Shown here: positions 1-8,842 of the stretch, one piece after another
Position numbering within the stretch: position 1 is the first letter of the stretch
Layout: each line of letters opens with the position of its first letter
Assembly (NCBI RefSeq): GCF_022829385.1
Contig: NZ_JAKSXX010000026.1
Location: 1 to 46,530, forward strand
DNA: 46,530 nt
Direction of reading: 5' to 3'
From: Methylobacterium sp. J-070
GTDB lineage: Bacteria; Pseudomonadota; Alphaproteobacteria; Rhizobiales; Beijerinckiaceae
Notes under the pieces: generated by a model
Databases searched by the model: none
The model's input: the letters and a program-made list of their open reading frames with translations, nothing else
Told to the model about the DNA's origin: nothing
Made by a program: the position numbers and the translations under genes

Positions 1-301
1 GTCCGACCCGCGTCCATGAGGGTCGAACACCGCCAATTTGGCAAGCATCGGACCTTTTGAACCAAGGAGCCTCGTCATGAACACGCAGATCCGTCAGGTC
101 CTCGGGATCGTTTCGGGGCAAAGATCCAACCGCATCGGCCTCCGCCCGCGCGGCCGCCGCGAGGGCGTCGAGATCCGGCGGCGGCGCCGGCGCCGGCGCC
201 GGATCGGCCCCCGCACGCTTGGGCGTCAGCGCCGAGAAGGCCGAGGAGGCGCGCTGGCCCTTGCCCGAGAAGACGGTCCAGACCGGAGGTGCCGCCGCCA
301 T
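1..301 (-). CDS. Partial frame downstream of fliF, possibly the start of a FliH-like export protein
   Basis: An ATG at 301-299 overlaps the fliF stop codon as ATGA, and the frame stays open to the left edge of the window. The first 55 or so codons are Ala/Pro-rich (MAAAPPVWTVFSGKGQRASS, then a PAPAPAPPP stretch and an Ala-rich helix). This resembles the poorly conserved N terminus of FliH-type ATPase regulators, which usually follow fliF. After about codon 58 (left of about position 130) the composition changes: G+C falls and the expected long charged coiled coil does not appear. A hexamer-like GCGCCG tract at about 181-202 encodes the Pro-Ala run. The FliH assignment rests mainly on position. 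The left end may instead be foreign or rearranged DNA. Confidence 0.35.
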   Translation of the reverse strand, partial: MAAAPPVWTVFSGKGQRASSAFSALTPKRAGADPAPAPAPPPDLDALAAAARAEADAVGSLPRNDPEDLTDLRVHDEAPWFKRSDACQIGGVRPSWTRVG

Positions 302-1958
302 CACGCGGCCTCTTCGCGGGTGAGCCATTGCTTCAGGATGTTGGCGACCTGCTCCTCGTCGAGCTCGACCAGCTGCTCAAGTCGGCGGATCGGCGAGCGT
401 GCCATCTGATCGGTCAGATCCTCGATGAGGTTGGGCTGCTGGGCCGCCTCCTCCTCGGCGTGCAGCGCGTCGAACGCCACCGCGCCGTCCGGCGTGGCCA
501 GCGCGAGCTCGGTACCCGTGTCGGACCCGTGGGCGAGGATCGCGTTCACGGCCGGGCGCAGGCCGAACCAGATCAGCAGGCAGCCGACGATCAGGATCGT
601 GGCGGCGTTGATCAGGGTTCCGGACTGGCGCATCAGCACGTCGCCGAAGCCGAGCGACGGGGCGGGGGCGAGCGGCTGACCGTCGTTCACGAAACTGACC
701 GCCGCCACCTTGATCTGGTCGCCCCGGCCCTTGTTGAAGCCCGACGCCGAGGCGACGAGCTGCTCGATCTCGGCGATCTGCGGTTCGACCTCGACCTTGA
801 CCGCGTCCTTGGTGCCGTCCTTCGCGCCGTCCTTGGCCCCGCCGGCGAGGGATTCGAGCCGGGACCGGTTCACCAGCACGGCGACCGACAGGTTCTTGAC
901 GGAGTAGCCGTCGCTGACGGTCGAGACCGTCTTCGAGGAGATCTCGAAGTTCGACAGCTCCTCGCGGCGCTGGCTCTCGGAATTCGAACTCTCGTTCCCC
1001 GCGGACTGGACGTTCTGGCCGGGCAGGTTCTGCTGGGCGGTGGTCGGCTTCTGCGGGGCGCGGTTCTGCGAGTTCTCCGATTCCTTGATGGTCCGCAGCG
1101 AGCGCTCGACCTTCTGGTCCGGGTTGAAGATCGTCTCGTCGGTCTTGGTCTTGTCCGTGTTCAGTCGCGCGACGACGCTGACCTCGAAGTTGTTCGGGCC
1201 GAGATAGGGGGTGAGTGTCCGGCGGATATTGTCCTGGATCTCCCGGTTGACGGTCTGCTCCAGGGTCGCCAGGCGCCCGGCCGGCGCCGTCGTGGCGTCG
1301 TCCCCGGCGAGCAGGACCGTCCCGTCGGTGTTGAGCACGGTGACCTTGTCGGGCTTCATGCCGGGGATCGCCGCGGCCACCAGCTGGCGGATGGCGGGGC
1401 GACCGACGGATCGTTGGCCGGCTCCGTCCGCACCACCACCGAGGCCGAGGCGGGCTGCTGCTCGCGGCGGAACGAGCCCGGATCCGGCATCACGATGTGG
1501 ACGCGGGCCGCCTTGACGCCCTTGAGGGTCTGGATGGTGCGGGCGATCTCGCCCTCCAGGGCGCGGACCCGGGTGATGTCCTGCATGAACGAGGTCAGGC
1601 CCAGGGAGCCCAGGTCGTTGAACAGCTCGTAGCCGGCCTTGCCGCTCTGGGGCAGGCCCTTCTCGGCGAGCAGCATGCGCGCCTGGGCGGTCTGCCCGTA
1701 GCTGACCAGGACCGCGGTCCCGTCCGCGCTGACGTCGAACGGGATGCCGGCATCCTTGAGCGCGGCCCCCATGCGGGTCACGTCGTCGCGGCTCAGGCCG
1801 GCGTAGAGGGTCTCCCGCAGGGGACGGCTGAGGTAATAGGCGCCCAGGCCGACGGCCAGGAACACGGTCAGTCCGACAAGTCCCAGGGCGATCAGCCGCC
1901 GGGGGCCGAGCTCCAGAATATTGGTCCAAAGCTTTTCGAGGTGCGCGCGACCGGGCAT
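301..1958 (-). pseudogene. fliF: fliF, flagellar MS-ring protein, interrupted by a one-base frameshift
   Basis: FliF builds the MS ring in the inner membrane and anchors the FliG switch and the export gate. The N-terminal part (1958 to about 1400) has a membrane segment near residues 20-42 and the YscJ/FliF ring domain with the stretch VKAARVHIVMPDPGSFRREQ. Just after NDPSVA the frame breaks. The rest (IRQLVAAAIPGM, VTVLNTDG, then the second membrane helix and an acidic FliG-binding tail) continues in the next frame down to the stop at 301. Restoring one C/G near 1396-1400 would give a protein of about 552 residues, normal for FliF. The flanking coding sequence is intact on both sides. This is either a sequencing or assembly slip in a G run or a very recent mutation that would abolish motility. 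Confidence 0.9.
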
Positions 1959-2053
1959 CGACGGGACTCAGACCTCCAGCACCCCACGGGCTCGTCGTCA
2001 GCCTTGGCCGATCAACCTTGCGCGGAGATGGCGGCGCGCGCCGGACCACGACG

Positions 2054-2086
2054 AAAAAGGGCCGCGCGCCCGAAGACGCGCGGCCC
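2054..2086 (-). terminator. Rho-independent terminator of fliC
   Basis: A perfect 10-bp G+C stem (2059-2068 with 2077-2086, 8-nt loop) is followed on the minus strand by a run of five T. It lies 44 bases past the fliC stop codon and upstream of fliF. This is what a terminator for an abundant flagellin message should look like, and it suggests fliC is a separate transcription unit from fliF. Confidence 0.75.
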
Positions 2087-2130
2087 GCATCCGCCCGGGG
2101 GCGGATGCTGTCGTTGCTGTGCGTTCCGCC

Positions 2131-3300
2131 TTACGAGCGGAACAGGCTCAGGATCGACTGCGTGCTCTGGTTGGCGATCGTGAGCGCCTGGATGCCGAGC
2201 TGCTGCTGGGTCTGCAGGGCCTTCAGGCGGGTCGACTCCTCCTCCATATCGGCATCCACCAGGGTGCCGATGCTGGTCGTGTTGGCCTTCGTCAGGGCGT
2301 CGATGAAGTTCTTCTGCGACTCAACCTGGAGCTGCATCGAGCCGAGCACGCTGGCCGAGTCCTGGATCGACTTCTGAGCCCGGTCGACGACCTGGATGAA
2401 CGCGCGGATCTTCGAGAGGTCCGTGTTCTGGCTGGTCGTGATATCGATGTCCTTGACCGCCAGCTGGTACTGCTTCCGGAAGCCGTTCTCGTCCGTACCG
2501 AAGACGGCGTACTGGGTATTCAGGATGCCGCCCTTGCCGTCTGCGCCCTTCGTGGCCGCCTTGTTGGCGGTTTCCACGGCCGTATCGAAGGTCGACTTGG
2601 CCGTGTTGTAGGTATTCGTCGCATTCGTCCACGTCGTGAGATCGCCGGCGGTCTGCGCGCTGGTCTTGTAGGTCGTCGCGGCCGCGTCGTAGCTGGACTT
2701 GGCGGTCTGGTAGGTGGCGAGGGACGTCTGCGAGGCGTCCGTGCCGCTCGTGCCGGCGGTGGTGTTCTTGTCGTAGAGCTTGACCGTGTTCAGATCGACT
2801 TCGAGGTTGTCGACCTGGATGTTGCCCTGAACGCGGGTGAAGGACGACACGATCTTGCGGATGTTCTGATAGCCGCTGCCGCTGGTCGAGTCGATCGAGA
2901 GCCAGGACTCGCCGCCCTGGGACGCGCCGGTCGCGACCTGCTTCAGCTGGGTCAGAAGGGAGTTGATCTCGGTCTGCGTCTTGAACTTGTCCGTTCCGGG
3001 CGACAGCGAGAGGTTCAGCTTGCCCTGGATCGACTTCAGGATGTCGTTCGCCTGGTTCAGGCCCTGGTAGGCGATGTTCACGGAGTTTCCGCCGAGGCCG
3101 AGGCCCTGCTTGACGGCGCCGATGCTGTTGTTGTCCGAGCGGAGGGAGGTGGCGATCGACCAGTAGGCCGCGCCGTCCTTAGCGGTGTTGATCGAAAGGC
3201 CCGTCGAGACGCGCTCGTTCGATTGCTCCAACGACTGGTTGGTGCTCTTGAGGGTTTGCAGCGCCGTCAGCGCGGAGGTGTTGGTCAGCAGGCTCGACAT
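2131..3300 (-). CDS. fliC: Flagellin, filament subunit
   Basis: This is a 389-residue flagellin, exported through the flagellar type III apparatus and polymerised into the filament. The conserved N-terminal D0/D1 domain is clear: MSSLLTNTSALTALQTLKST, then NERVSTGLSINTAKDGAAYW. So is the C-terminal domain ending in QSTQSILSLFRS. The central part (about residues 185-255) is a short Ala/Thr/Tyr-rich helical repeat (TYQTAKSSYDAAATTYKTS and similar) in place of large outer domains, so the filament surface should be compact. There is no signal peptide, as expected. A ribosome site (AAGGGA) lies 7 bases before the ATG. The gene has a long 5' leader and its own strong terminator, and it sits between fliP and fliF. 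FlbT and FlaF, encoded at about 20.3-20.7 kb, are the likely post-transcriptional regulators. Confidence 0.97.
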   Translation of the reverse strand: MSSLLTNTSALTALQTLKSTNQSLEQSNERVSTGLSINTAKDGAAYWSIATSLRSDNNSIGAVKQGLGLGGNSVNIAYQGLNQANDILKSIQGKLNLSLSPGTDKFKTQTEINSLLTQLKQVATGASQGGESWLSIDSTSGSGYQNIRKIVSSFTRVQGNIQVDNLEVDLNTVKLYDKNTTAGTSGTDASQTSLATYQTAKSSYDAAATTYKTSAQTAGDLTTWTNATNTYNTAKSTFDTAVETANKAATKGADGKGGILNTQYAVFGTDENGFRKQYQLAVKDIDITTSQNTDLSKIRAFIQVVDRAQKSIQDSASVLGSMQLQVESQKNFIDALTKANTTSIGTLVDADMEEESTRLKALQTQQQLGIQALTIANQSTQSILSLFRS

Positions 3301-3582
3301 GAAGATGTCCCTTCAATGATGAAGACGTTCGGGGGACATGTCGGGTTTTCACCGGCATGGCAGGGCGGCATCATGCCTTCGACCCGTCGCGCCGAGCACG
3401 GGGTCAACCTGCCATCAATCTCGTAGGCACTGTCGCGATCGCACCGGCGTGGGCGGATCGCTCTTCTGCCTTCCGACACTGTTCACATGGACAACTCCGC
3501 GAGACAAGTCAACGACGGATTCATAATTTTGCTTGCCCGCGGAGTGTCGATGCCCGTTATGAAGTAAAAATTCGACGTATAA
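3301..3582 (-). promoter_or_regulatory. fliC leader and promoter region
   Basis: This gene-free stretch separates fliP from fliC. On the minus strand a TTGACT box (3507-3512) stands 17 bases before CATGTG (3484-3489). That is a good -35 but a poor -10, so the promoter call is weak. An A+T-rich tract at about 3520-3600 lies just upstream. If the promoter is right, the fliC message has a leader of roughly 180 nt. Such a long flagellin leader is the known target of FlbT in other alphaproteobacteria. No regulator site could be identified with confidence. Confidence 0.35.
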
Positions 3583-4320
3583 TTAGAAATAAGACTTTAC
3601 GAGACCGCTGATAAGCATGTTCCAGCCGTCGATCAAGACGAAGAACAGGATCTTGAACGGTAGAGAGATCACCGTCGGCGGGAGCATCATCATGCCCATC
3701 GACATGACCACGACGGCGATGACCATGTCGATGACCAGGAAGGGCAGCGCGATCAGGAACCCGATCTCGAAGCCGCGGCGCAATTCGGAGATCATGAAGG
3801 CCGGGATCAGCACCCGGAGGTCCGTCCGGCCGCCGTCCGGGGCGTTGGGCAGATTCGCCGCCGCGATCTCCGCGAAGGTGTCGAGGTCCTTCGGGCGGAC
3901 ATGCGCCAGCATGAAGTCCCGGAACGGCGCGGTCACCTTGGCGAAGGCCTCCTCCTCGGTGATCCTGTTCTCGGTCAGCGGGCGGACGCCGTCCTGCCAC
4001 GCGCGGTCGAAGGTCGGCCCCATGACGTAGAAGGTCATGAACAGCGACAGGCTGATCAGCACGAGGTTCGCCGGGGAGCTCTGCAGGCCGAGGCCCGACC
4101 GGAGGAAGGAGAGCGCGACGACGAATCGGGTGAAGCTCGTCACCATGACGAGCAGGCCCGGCGCGATCGACAGCACGGTCATCAGCGCGATGAGCTGGAT
4201 CATCCGGCCGCTGATTGACCCGTTCCCCGGGGGCAGCACCTGATCGAGGCCGAAGCCCTGGGCGCTCGCGGCCGTGGCGGCGAGGAGCAGCGGGCTCGCC
4301 AGAAAGACGCGACGCAGCAT
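3583..4320 (-). CDS. fliP: Flagellar export-gate protein FliP
   Basis: FliP (245 residues) forms the core of the FliP-FliQ-FliR export channel in the basal body. The sequence has a cleavable signal peptide (MLRRVFLASPLLLAATAASA) and then four hydrophobic segments. It carries the family motifs MVTSFTRFVVALSFLRSGLG and LIPAFMISELRRGFEIGFLI, and a C-terminal helix with VVMSMGMMMLPP. The length is normal for FliP. It lies downstream of fliL with a 116-base gap and may be in the same operon. Unlike fliQ and fliR, it is about 12 kb away from flhA. No fliO was seen. Confidence 0.97.
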   Translation of the reverse strand: MLRRVFLASPLLLAATAASAQGFGLDQVLPPGNGSISGRMIQLIALMTVLSIAPGLLVMVTSFTRFVVALSFLRSGLGLQSSPANLVLISLSLFMTFYVMGPTFDRAWQDGVRPLTENRITEEEAFAKVTAPFRDFMLAHVRPKDLDTFAEIAAANLPNAPDGGRTDLRVLIPAFMISELRRGFEIGFLIALPFLVIDMVIAVVVMSMGMMMLPPTVISLPFKILFFVLIDGWNMLISGLVKSYF

Positions 4321-4436
4321 GGCGGGACCGGTCCTGATGTTCGTTCGGCGGCGGGTGCGCTTGGCGCCGGGTGGGGCCGGTCCCGGCGACGGGGCGCGCG
4401 TTGAAGCGAGGCCGCCCCGGGGATCGGCCGGTCGCG

Positions 4437-4919
4437 CTACTGGACGATCAGCGTCTCGATGAAGAAGTCGCGGGCCTGACCCTTGCTGCGCACCTGGACC
4501 CGCTCGGCCAGGTCCTCGCGCAGGTGGCTCAGGCCGCTCGGCCCCTCGATCTGGGCGAGCGACAGGGTCCGCAGGTAGGCGACGATGTCCTGGCGGATCT
4601 CCGCCGCCATGGCCTCGGGGTTGGTGAAGGTTCCGGACTTCACCACGAAGGACGATTCGAGCCGGATCCAGACGTCGCTGGGGCTCGCGATGTTCGTCAC
4701 CACGGTGCCGAGATTCGTCACGGCGGAGCCGGCCTCGTAGGTGGCCACCTCCTGGACCTTCTCCTCCTGGGCCTTCTTCCGCTCGTCCACGGCCTGCTCG
4801 GCCCGGTTCATCATGTAGAGGCCGCTGGCGCCGCCGACGCCGACCGCCAGGAGCGTGAGGACCGCGAGGAGCAGCAGCCAGCGGGTCCTGGCCGGGCCGG
4901 ATTCGGTGTCTGATGCCAT
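4437..4919 (-). CDS. fliL: Flagellar basal-body protein FliL
   Basis: This 160-residue single-pass inner-membrane protein surrounds the stator and supports torque. It has a short cytoplasmic N terminus, one membrane helix (about residues 14-35, WLLLLAVLTLLAVGVGGASG), a charged linker (RAEQAVDERKKAQEEKVQE) and a periplasmic stomatin-like FliL domain that ends in FFIETLIVQ, the usual FliL ending. It follows flgH with a 19-base gap and precedes fliP, an order seen in other Hyphomicrobiales. Confidence 0.93.
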   Translation of the reverse strand: MASDTESGPARTRWLLLLAVLTLLAVGVGGASGLYMMNRAEQAVDERKKAQEEKVQEVATYEAGSAVTNLGTVVTNIASPSDVWIRLESSFVVKSGTFTNPEAMAAEIRQDIVAYLRTLSLAQIEGPSGLSHLREDLAERVQVRSKGQARDFFIETLIVQ

Positions 4920-4938
4920 GAGCCTGTCCGATGCCGCT

Positions 4939-5739
4939 TCAGAACGGCGTGACCAGGTCGTAGACCTGCTGAACCACGGCCGGCTGCTGCACCTCCATGA
5001 GCCGCCCCCGTCCGCCGTAGGAGACCCGCGCCTCCGCGATCTTGTCGTAGTCGATCGTGTTCCGGCGCGAGATGTCGCGCGGCCGGACGATGCCGGCGAT
5101 GTTCAGGACCCGGACCTCGTAATTGACCCGCACCTCCTGGGAGCCGCTGATCAGGATGTTGCCGTTGGGGAAGACGTGCGTGACCACCGCCGCCACCGAC
5201 AGCCGGAGCTGTTCCTTGCGGTCGATGGTGCCCTGCCCCTTGGTCGACGAGTTGCCGTTGACCTCGTAGTGGTTCTTCGACTCCGGCGACAGGCCGAACA
5301 GGTCGAGCTGGACGTCGAGGCTCGACTTCTCCCGCGAATCCCGCGACCGGTCGGTGGCGTTGTCGAACTGGGCCTTGTCGTTCATCGCGACCATCACGGT
5401 CAGGACGTCGCCGACGTTCTTGGCGCGGGGGTCCTGGAACAGGTCGGCGCTCTGCTGGGCCCAGGTCGAGTGGTAACCCGGCCGCGCCGATCCGACGTAG
5501 AGCTGCGGCACCGAATCGTGGTTCGGATCGATGCCGAGGCCCACGGGACTCAACGCCGGCGCCTTGCCGATCTCCTGGATGGGTGTCGCGCAGGCCCCGA
5601 GAGCGGTGAGCACCGCGAGGGCGGCGACGGCCGCCCCCGCACGCGCCGCCACCGCCAACGGGTCCGGGCCCTCGACCCGGCGCGCGCCCCTGCGCTGCGC
5701 CGGCTGCCGCGTCGGCGGGGAGCGTTCCAGCCGCTTCAT
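4939..5739 (-). CDS. flgH: Flagellar L-ring lipoprotein FlgH
   Basis: FlgH forms the L ring around the rod in the outer membrane. The 266-residue frame starts at MKRLERSPPT and has an unusually long, Arg-rich N-terminal region, a hydrophobic helix and a lipobox ending in LGAC (lipid Cys near residue 50). Family motifs include KNVGDVLTVMVAMNDKAQFD, HVFPNGNILISGSQEVRVNYE and the PRDISRRNTIDYDKIAEARV segment. The start was chosen because its ATG overlaps the stop of the upstream MotE-like gene as ATGA. The frame stays open further upstream, but that part overlaps the MotE-like gene. Confidence 0.95.
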   Translation of the reverse strand: MKRLERSPPTRQPAQRRGARRVEGPDPLAVAARAGAAVAALAVLTALGACATPIQEIGKAPALSPVGLGIDPNHDSVPQLYVGSARPGYHSTWAQQSADLFQDPRAKNVGDVLTVMVAMNDKAQFDNATDRSRDSREKSSLDVQLDLFGLSPESKNHYEVNGNSSTKGQGTIDRKEQLRLSVAAVVTHVFPNGNILISGSQEVRVNYEVRVLNIAGIVRPRDISRRNTIDYDKIAEARVSYGGRGRLMEVQQPAVVQQVYDLVTPF

Positions 5740-6365
5740 CCTGATGTCTCGCTGTCCTGCGGGCGGCGTTCCCCCTGATCCTGGCGCGGCTCGGAGGGCG
5801 CCTTGGTTGTCTCGGCGGGCCGGAACGGCACCGGTTCCTTCGGGGGGGTGTTGGTGATGACGTTGGCCAGGCGCGCGGCCCGGCCGGGATCCATCTCGTT
5901 CATGATCGCGCTGGCGACGCGCGGCTCGAGGCGGGTCAGGATCGCGGCGGCCGCCTCGGTGTCCATGGCGGTCAGTTGCTGCGACGCGGCCTCGGGGCGC
6001 ATCTTGGCGTAGATCGCCGTGACGCTCTCGTCCGCCTTGGCGAGGAAGGCCTGCCGGCGCTTCAGCCACGTCTCGTACTCGGCGCGCTTGGCCTCCAGCT
6101 GGCCGATGCGCGCCTCGACGTCCTTGGCCAGGGCCGCGAGCGCTTCCTTCTGCCAGGTGAAGCGGGCGTCGGCGGCGGCGCTGGCGATGCCCGCGCAGTA
6201 CTGCGCGGACCGCGCCTCCTCGGCCTTCGGTTCGGCCGGCTTCTGCTGGGCCGTCGCGCGGTCCGCCGGCAGCAGCCCCCCCGGCAGCAGGGCAAGTGCC
6301 CCGAGGGCGAGGCCAAGCCGGCGGTGCCGGTTGCCTGTGCGGCGCACGGGGGCGGAGCCGGTCAT
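5736..6365 (-). CDS. motE: MotE-like motor chaperone (MgtE intracellular N domain)
   Basis: The 209-residue protein has an N-terminal signal or anchor helix (about residues 16-38). A charged coiled coil follows (about residues 70-115, with KEALAALAKDVEARIGQLEA), then an MgtE-N-like helical repeat (EAASQQLTAMDTEAAAAILT, RLEPRVASAIMNEMDP) and a Pro-rich tail. In Sinorhizobium, MotE is a periplasmic chaperone for MotC. The domain order and the position inside the flagellar operon fit that role. It overlaps flgI upstream and flgH downstream, both by ATGA, so translation of all three is probably coupled. The symbol is assigned by family resemblance only. Confidence 0.8.
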   Translation of the reverse strand: MTGSAPVRRTGNRHRRLGLALGALALLPGGLLPADRATAQQKPAEPKAEEARSAQYCAGIASAAADARFTWQKEALAALAKDVEARIGQLEAKRAEYETWLKRRQAFLAKADESVTAIYAKMRPEAASQQLTAMDTEAAAAILTRLEPRVASAIMNEMDPGRAARLANVITNTPPKEPVPFRPAETTKAPSEPRQDQGERRPQDSETSG

Positions 6366-7465
6366 TGGATCACCAGCTCCGCCTGAAGGGCGCCCGCCGT
6401 CTTCACGGCCTGCAGGATGGCGATCACGTCCGTCGGCTTCATGCCCACGTTGTTCAGGCCGCGAATCAGGGTCTGCAGGTCGGGTCCCGACACGATGGCC
6501 AGGCGGCCCAGCTGCTCGGCCGCCTGGATGTCGGTGCGCGGCACCACGGTCGTCTGCCCGTCCGAGAACGGGGCCGGCTGCGACACCTGCGGCGTCTCCG
6601 TGATGCGCACCGTCAGGTCGCCGTGCGTCACCGCCACGGTGGAGACCTGGACGTTGCGGCCGATGACGACGGTGCCGGTCCGCTGGTCGATCACCACCTT
6701 CGCGGGGATGTCCGGCTGGACCTGCAATTCGCCGATCTCCGCCATGAACCGCGTCCGCCCGACCTGGCCGGGCCGGGACAGGACCACGGTGCGGTAGTCG
6801 CGCGGGCTCGCGGCGCGCCGGCCGTACTTCCGCAGCGTGTAGGCGTTGATCGCGTCCGAGATCAGGACGGCGGTCTGGAAGTCCGGGTTCTTCAGTTCGA
6901 GGGCCATGCCGGGCAGGTCCCTGAAGGTGCCGGCCACCGCGTGCTCCACCAGGGCGCCGTTGGGGATCCGCGCGGCCGTCGACACGCCCGAGATCAGCGA
7001 TTCGGCTTGCCCGGTGGCGCTGAAGCCCGAGACCACGAGGGCGCCCTGGGCCACCGCGTAGACCTGACCGTCGCCGCCCGAGAGGGGGGTCATCAGCAGG
7101 GTGCCGCCGCGCAGGGAGGTCGCGTCGCCCATGGAGTTCACCGCGACGTCGACCCGCGAACCCGGCTCGACATAGGCCGGGAGGTTGGCCGTCACCATCA
7201 CGGCCGCGACGTTGCGGGTCCGCAGCCGCTGGTCGCGGACATTGATGCCCAGCCGGTCGAGCATCGATTGCAGGGATTGCTCGGTGAACTGCGAGTTGCG
7301 CAGGGTGTCGCCGGTGCTCTGCAGGCCGGTGACGAGCCCGTAGCCGACGATCTGGTTGTCGCGCACGCCCTGGAGCGCCGCGATGTCCTTGATCCGCGTC
7401 GCCGCCGCGGGGGCGGGCCAGAGGGCGAGGCCGGCCAGGACGAGGAGGACGAGCCCGCGCATCAC
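6362..7465 (-). CDS. flgI: Flagellar P-ring protein FlgI
   Basis: FlgI (367 residues) forms the periplasmic P ring that acts as a bushing for the rod. It has a Sec signal peptide (about residues 1-22, cleavage near AAA). The mature start is RIKDIAALQGVRDNQIVGYG, followed by LQSMLDRLGINVRDQRLRTR and NVAAVMVTANLPAY, all diagnostic. The C terminus LNNVGMKPTDVIAILQAVKT is also typical. The length is standard. Its start overlaps the end of flgA and its stop overlaps the MotE-like start. Confidence 0.98.
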   Translation of the reverse strand: MMRGLVLLVLAGLALWPAPAAATRIKDIAALQGVRDNQIVGYGLVTGLQSTGDTLRNSQFTEQSLQSMLDRLGINVRDQRLRTRNVAAVMVTANLPAYVEPGSRVDVAVNSMGDATSLRGGTLLMTPLSGGDGQVYAVAQGALVVSGFSATGQAESLISGVSTAARIPNGALVEHAVAGTFRDLPGMALELKNPDFQTAVLISDAINAYTLRKYGRRAASPRDYRTVVLSRPGQVGRTRFMAEIGELQVQPDIPAKVVIDQRTGTVVIGRNVQVSTVAVTHGDLTVRITETPQVSQPAPFSDGQTTVVPRTDIQAAEQLGRLAIVSGPDLQTLIRGLNNVGMKPTDVIAILQAVKTAGALQAELVIQ

Positions 7466-7953
7466 GGCTGCCCCGTCCGCACCCGGCCGTCGGGCTGGAC
7501 GACGCCCTGGACCACCCGCCCCGTGGCGGTGTTCCGGACGTTGACCGCCTCGTTGACCGCCGCGTTCGCCAGGGCCGTGCCCAGGGTCGAGATCGAGACG
7601 CCGTGCTCCTCGAAGACGATCGTGGTCGGCGCGCCGCGGGTCACCAGCCTCGCCTCCTCGATGGCGATGGACGGGATCGTCTCGCCGGGCAGCAGCGTCC
7701 GCCGCGCGATCCGGCCGACGGCGCGCCCCGTCGAATCGACGACTGGCAGACGCGGCCTGTAGTTCTCCGGGAACGCCTGCTCCCGGAGCATCGCCGGCTT
7801 GATCACGTCGCCCGCGTAGATCGTCGCCACCGGGACCGGCAGGGTCTGCTCCCCTGCCGCGGCCGGGGCGGCGGCGAGGCCGACCGCCCAGGCGGCGCCC
7901 AGGGTCCGGGCGATCCGGGCCGCGATTCGCACGGGGCGAGCGTCCTGAGCCAT
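7462..7953 (-). CDS. flgA: P-ring assembly chaperone FlgA
   Basis: FlgA is a periplasmic chaperone needed for FlgI polymerisation. The 163-residue protein has a signal peptide ending near AAPAAAGE. A SAF-type fold follows, with VPVATIYAGDVIKPAMLREQ and a C-terminal part containing RRTLLPGETIPSIAIEEARL, VTRGAPTTIVFEEHGVSIST and ATGRVVQGVVQPDGRV. It starts 4 bases after flgG stops and overlaps flgI by ATGA. Confidence 0.94.
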   Translation of the reverse strand: MAQDARPVRIAARIARTLGAAWAVGLAAAPAAAGEQTLPVPVATIYAGDVIKPAMLREQAFPENYRPRLPVVDSTGRAVGRIARRTLLPGETIPSIAIEEARLVTRGAPTTIVFEEHGVSISTLGTALANAAVNEAVNVRNTATGRVVQGVVQPDGRVRTGQP

Positions 7954-7957
7954 GACG

Positions 7958-8746
7958 TCAGCGGATGCCCTTCGAGACCGTGCCGGCCATCTCGTCCGCC
8001 GCCTGGATCACCTTGGAGTTCATCTCGAACGCCCGCTGAGCCGAGATCAGGTTGGTGATCTCCTTGACCGGATCGACGTTCGACATCTCCAGATAGCCCT
8101 GATTGACCTTGCCGAAGCCCGGATCGGCGGCGAACCCGGTCACCGGCAGGCCCGAGGCCGCCGTCTCGCGGTACAGGCCGTTGCCGAGGGGCTCGAGGCC
8201 GGCATCGTTGGTGAAGTTGGCGAGCTGCAGCTGGCCGATCGTCTGCGGCAGCTGCTGGCCGTCGATCTTGACCATCACCTGGCCGGTCTCGTTGACCACC
8301 ACGTCGATGGCGTTCTGCGGGATGATGATCGCCGGATCGACGCTGTAGCCTTCGGCCGTGACCAGGCGCCCGTCGGCGTTCTTGTTGAAGGAGCCGGCGC
8401 GGGTGTAGTTGATCTCGCCGTTCGGCATCGTGACCTGGAACCAGCCGCGGCCGTTGATCGCCAGGTCGAGGGGGTTGGTGGTGTTGGTGAGCGGGCCCTG
8501 GCGGTGCAGGTTCCGGATCGCCGTGTTGCGGACGCCGAGGCCCAGCATGGCGCCCTCGGGGATCGCCGCCTCGCCGGCCTGGATCGGGACGCCCGCGGGC
8601 CGCTCGGCCTGATAGATCAGGTCCTTGAACTCCGCGCGGGCCGCCTTGAACGCCGTGGTGTTCAGGTTCGAGATGTTGTTGGCGATGACTTCGACGTTCA
8701 GCTGCTGGGCGTTCATGCCCGTGGCCGCGATGGCGAGCGCTCTCAT
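7958..8746 (-). CDS. flgG: Distal rod protein FlgG
   Basis: FlgG (262 residues) makes the distal rod. The N terminus [20 protein letters not shown] with [18 protein letters not shown] is the conserved rod/hook motif. The FlgG-specific insert ([15 protein letters not shown]) follows, and the C terminus ends in [20 protein letters not shown] with [16 protein letters not shown]. The start was set at 8746 because homologues begin there. The open frame extends upstream to 8803, but without conserved sequence. It begins 96 bases after fliE, in the same operon direction. Confidence 0.97.
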   Translation of the reverse strand: MRALAIAATGMNAQQLNVEVIANNISNLNTTAFKAARAEFKDLIYQAERPAGVPIQAGEAAIPEGAMLGLGVRNTAIRNLHRQGPLTNTTNPLDLAINGRGWFQVTMPNGEINYTRAGSFNKNADGRLVTAEGYSVDPAIIIPQNAIDVVVNETGQVMVKIDGQQLPQTIGQLQLANFTNDAGLEPLGNGLYRETAASGLPVTGFAADPGFGKVNQGYLEMSNVDPVKEITNLISAQRAFEMNSKVIQAADEMAGTVSKGIR

Positions 8747-8842
8747 GATCAGGTCCTTGCGCCGGAAAAGAAGGGGGCCGTGTTTGGGGGATCGGCGGCG
8801 CATCGTCCCTGGGCGGGGGCGCCGCCGGGGCGGGTTGCCGGG

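Noticed and set aside
1393..1405. Programmed ribosomal frameshifting in fliF
   Set aside because: No slippery heptamer or downstream structure of the known type was seen, and FliF is not known to be made this way. A deletion or sequence error is simpler.
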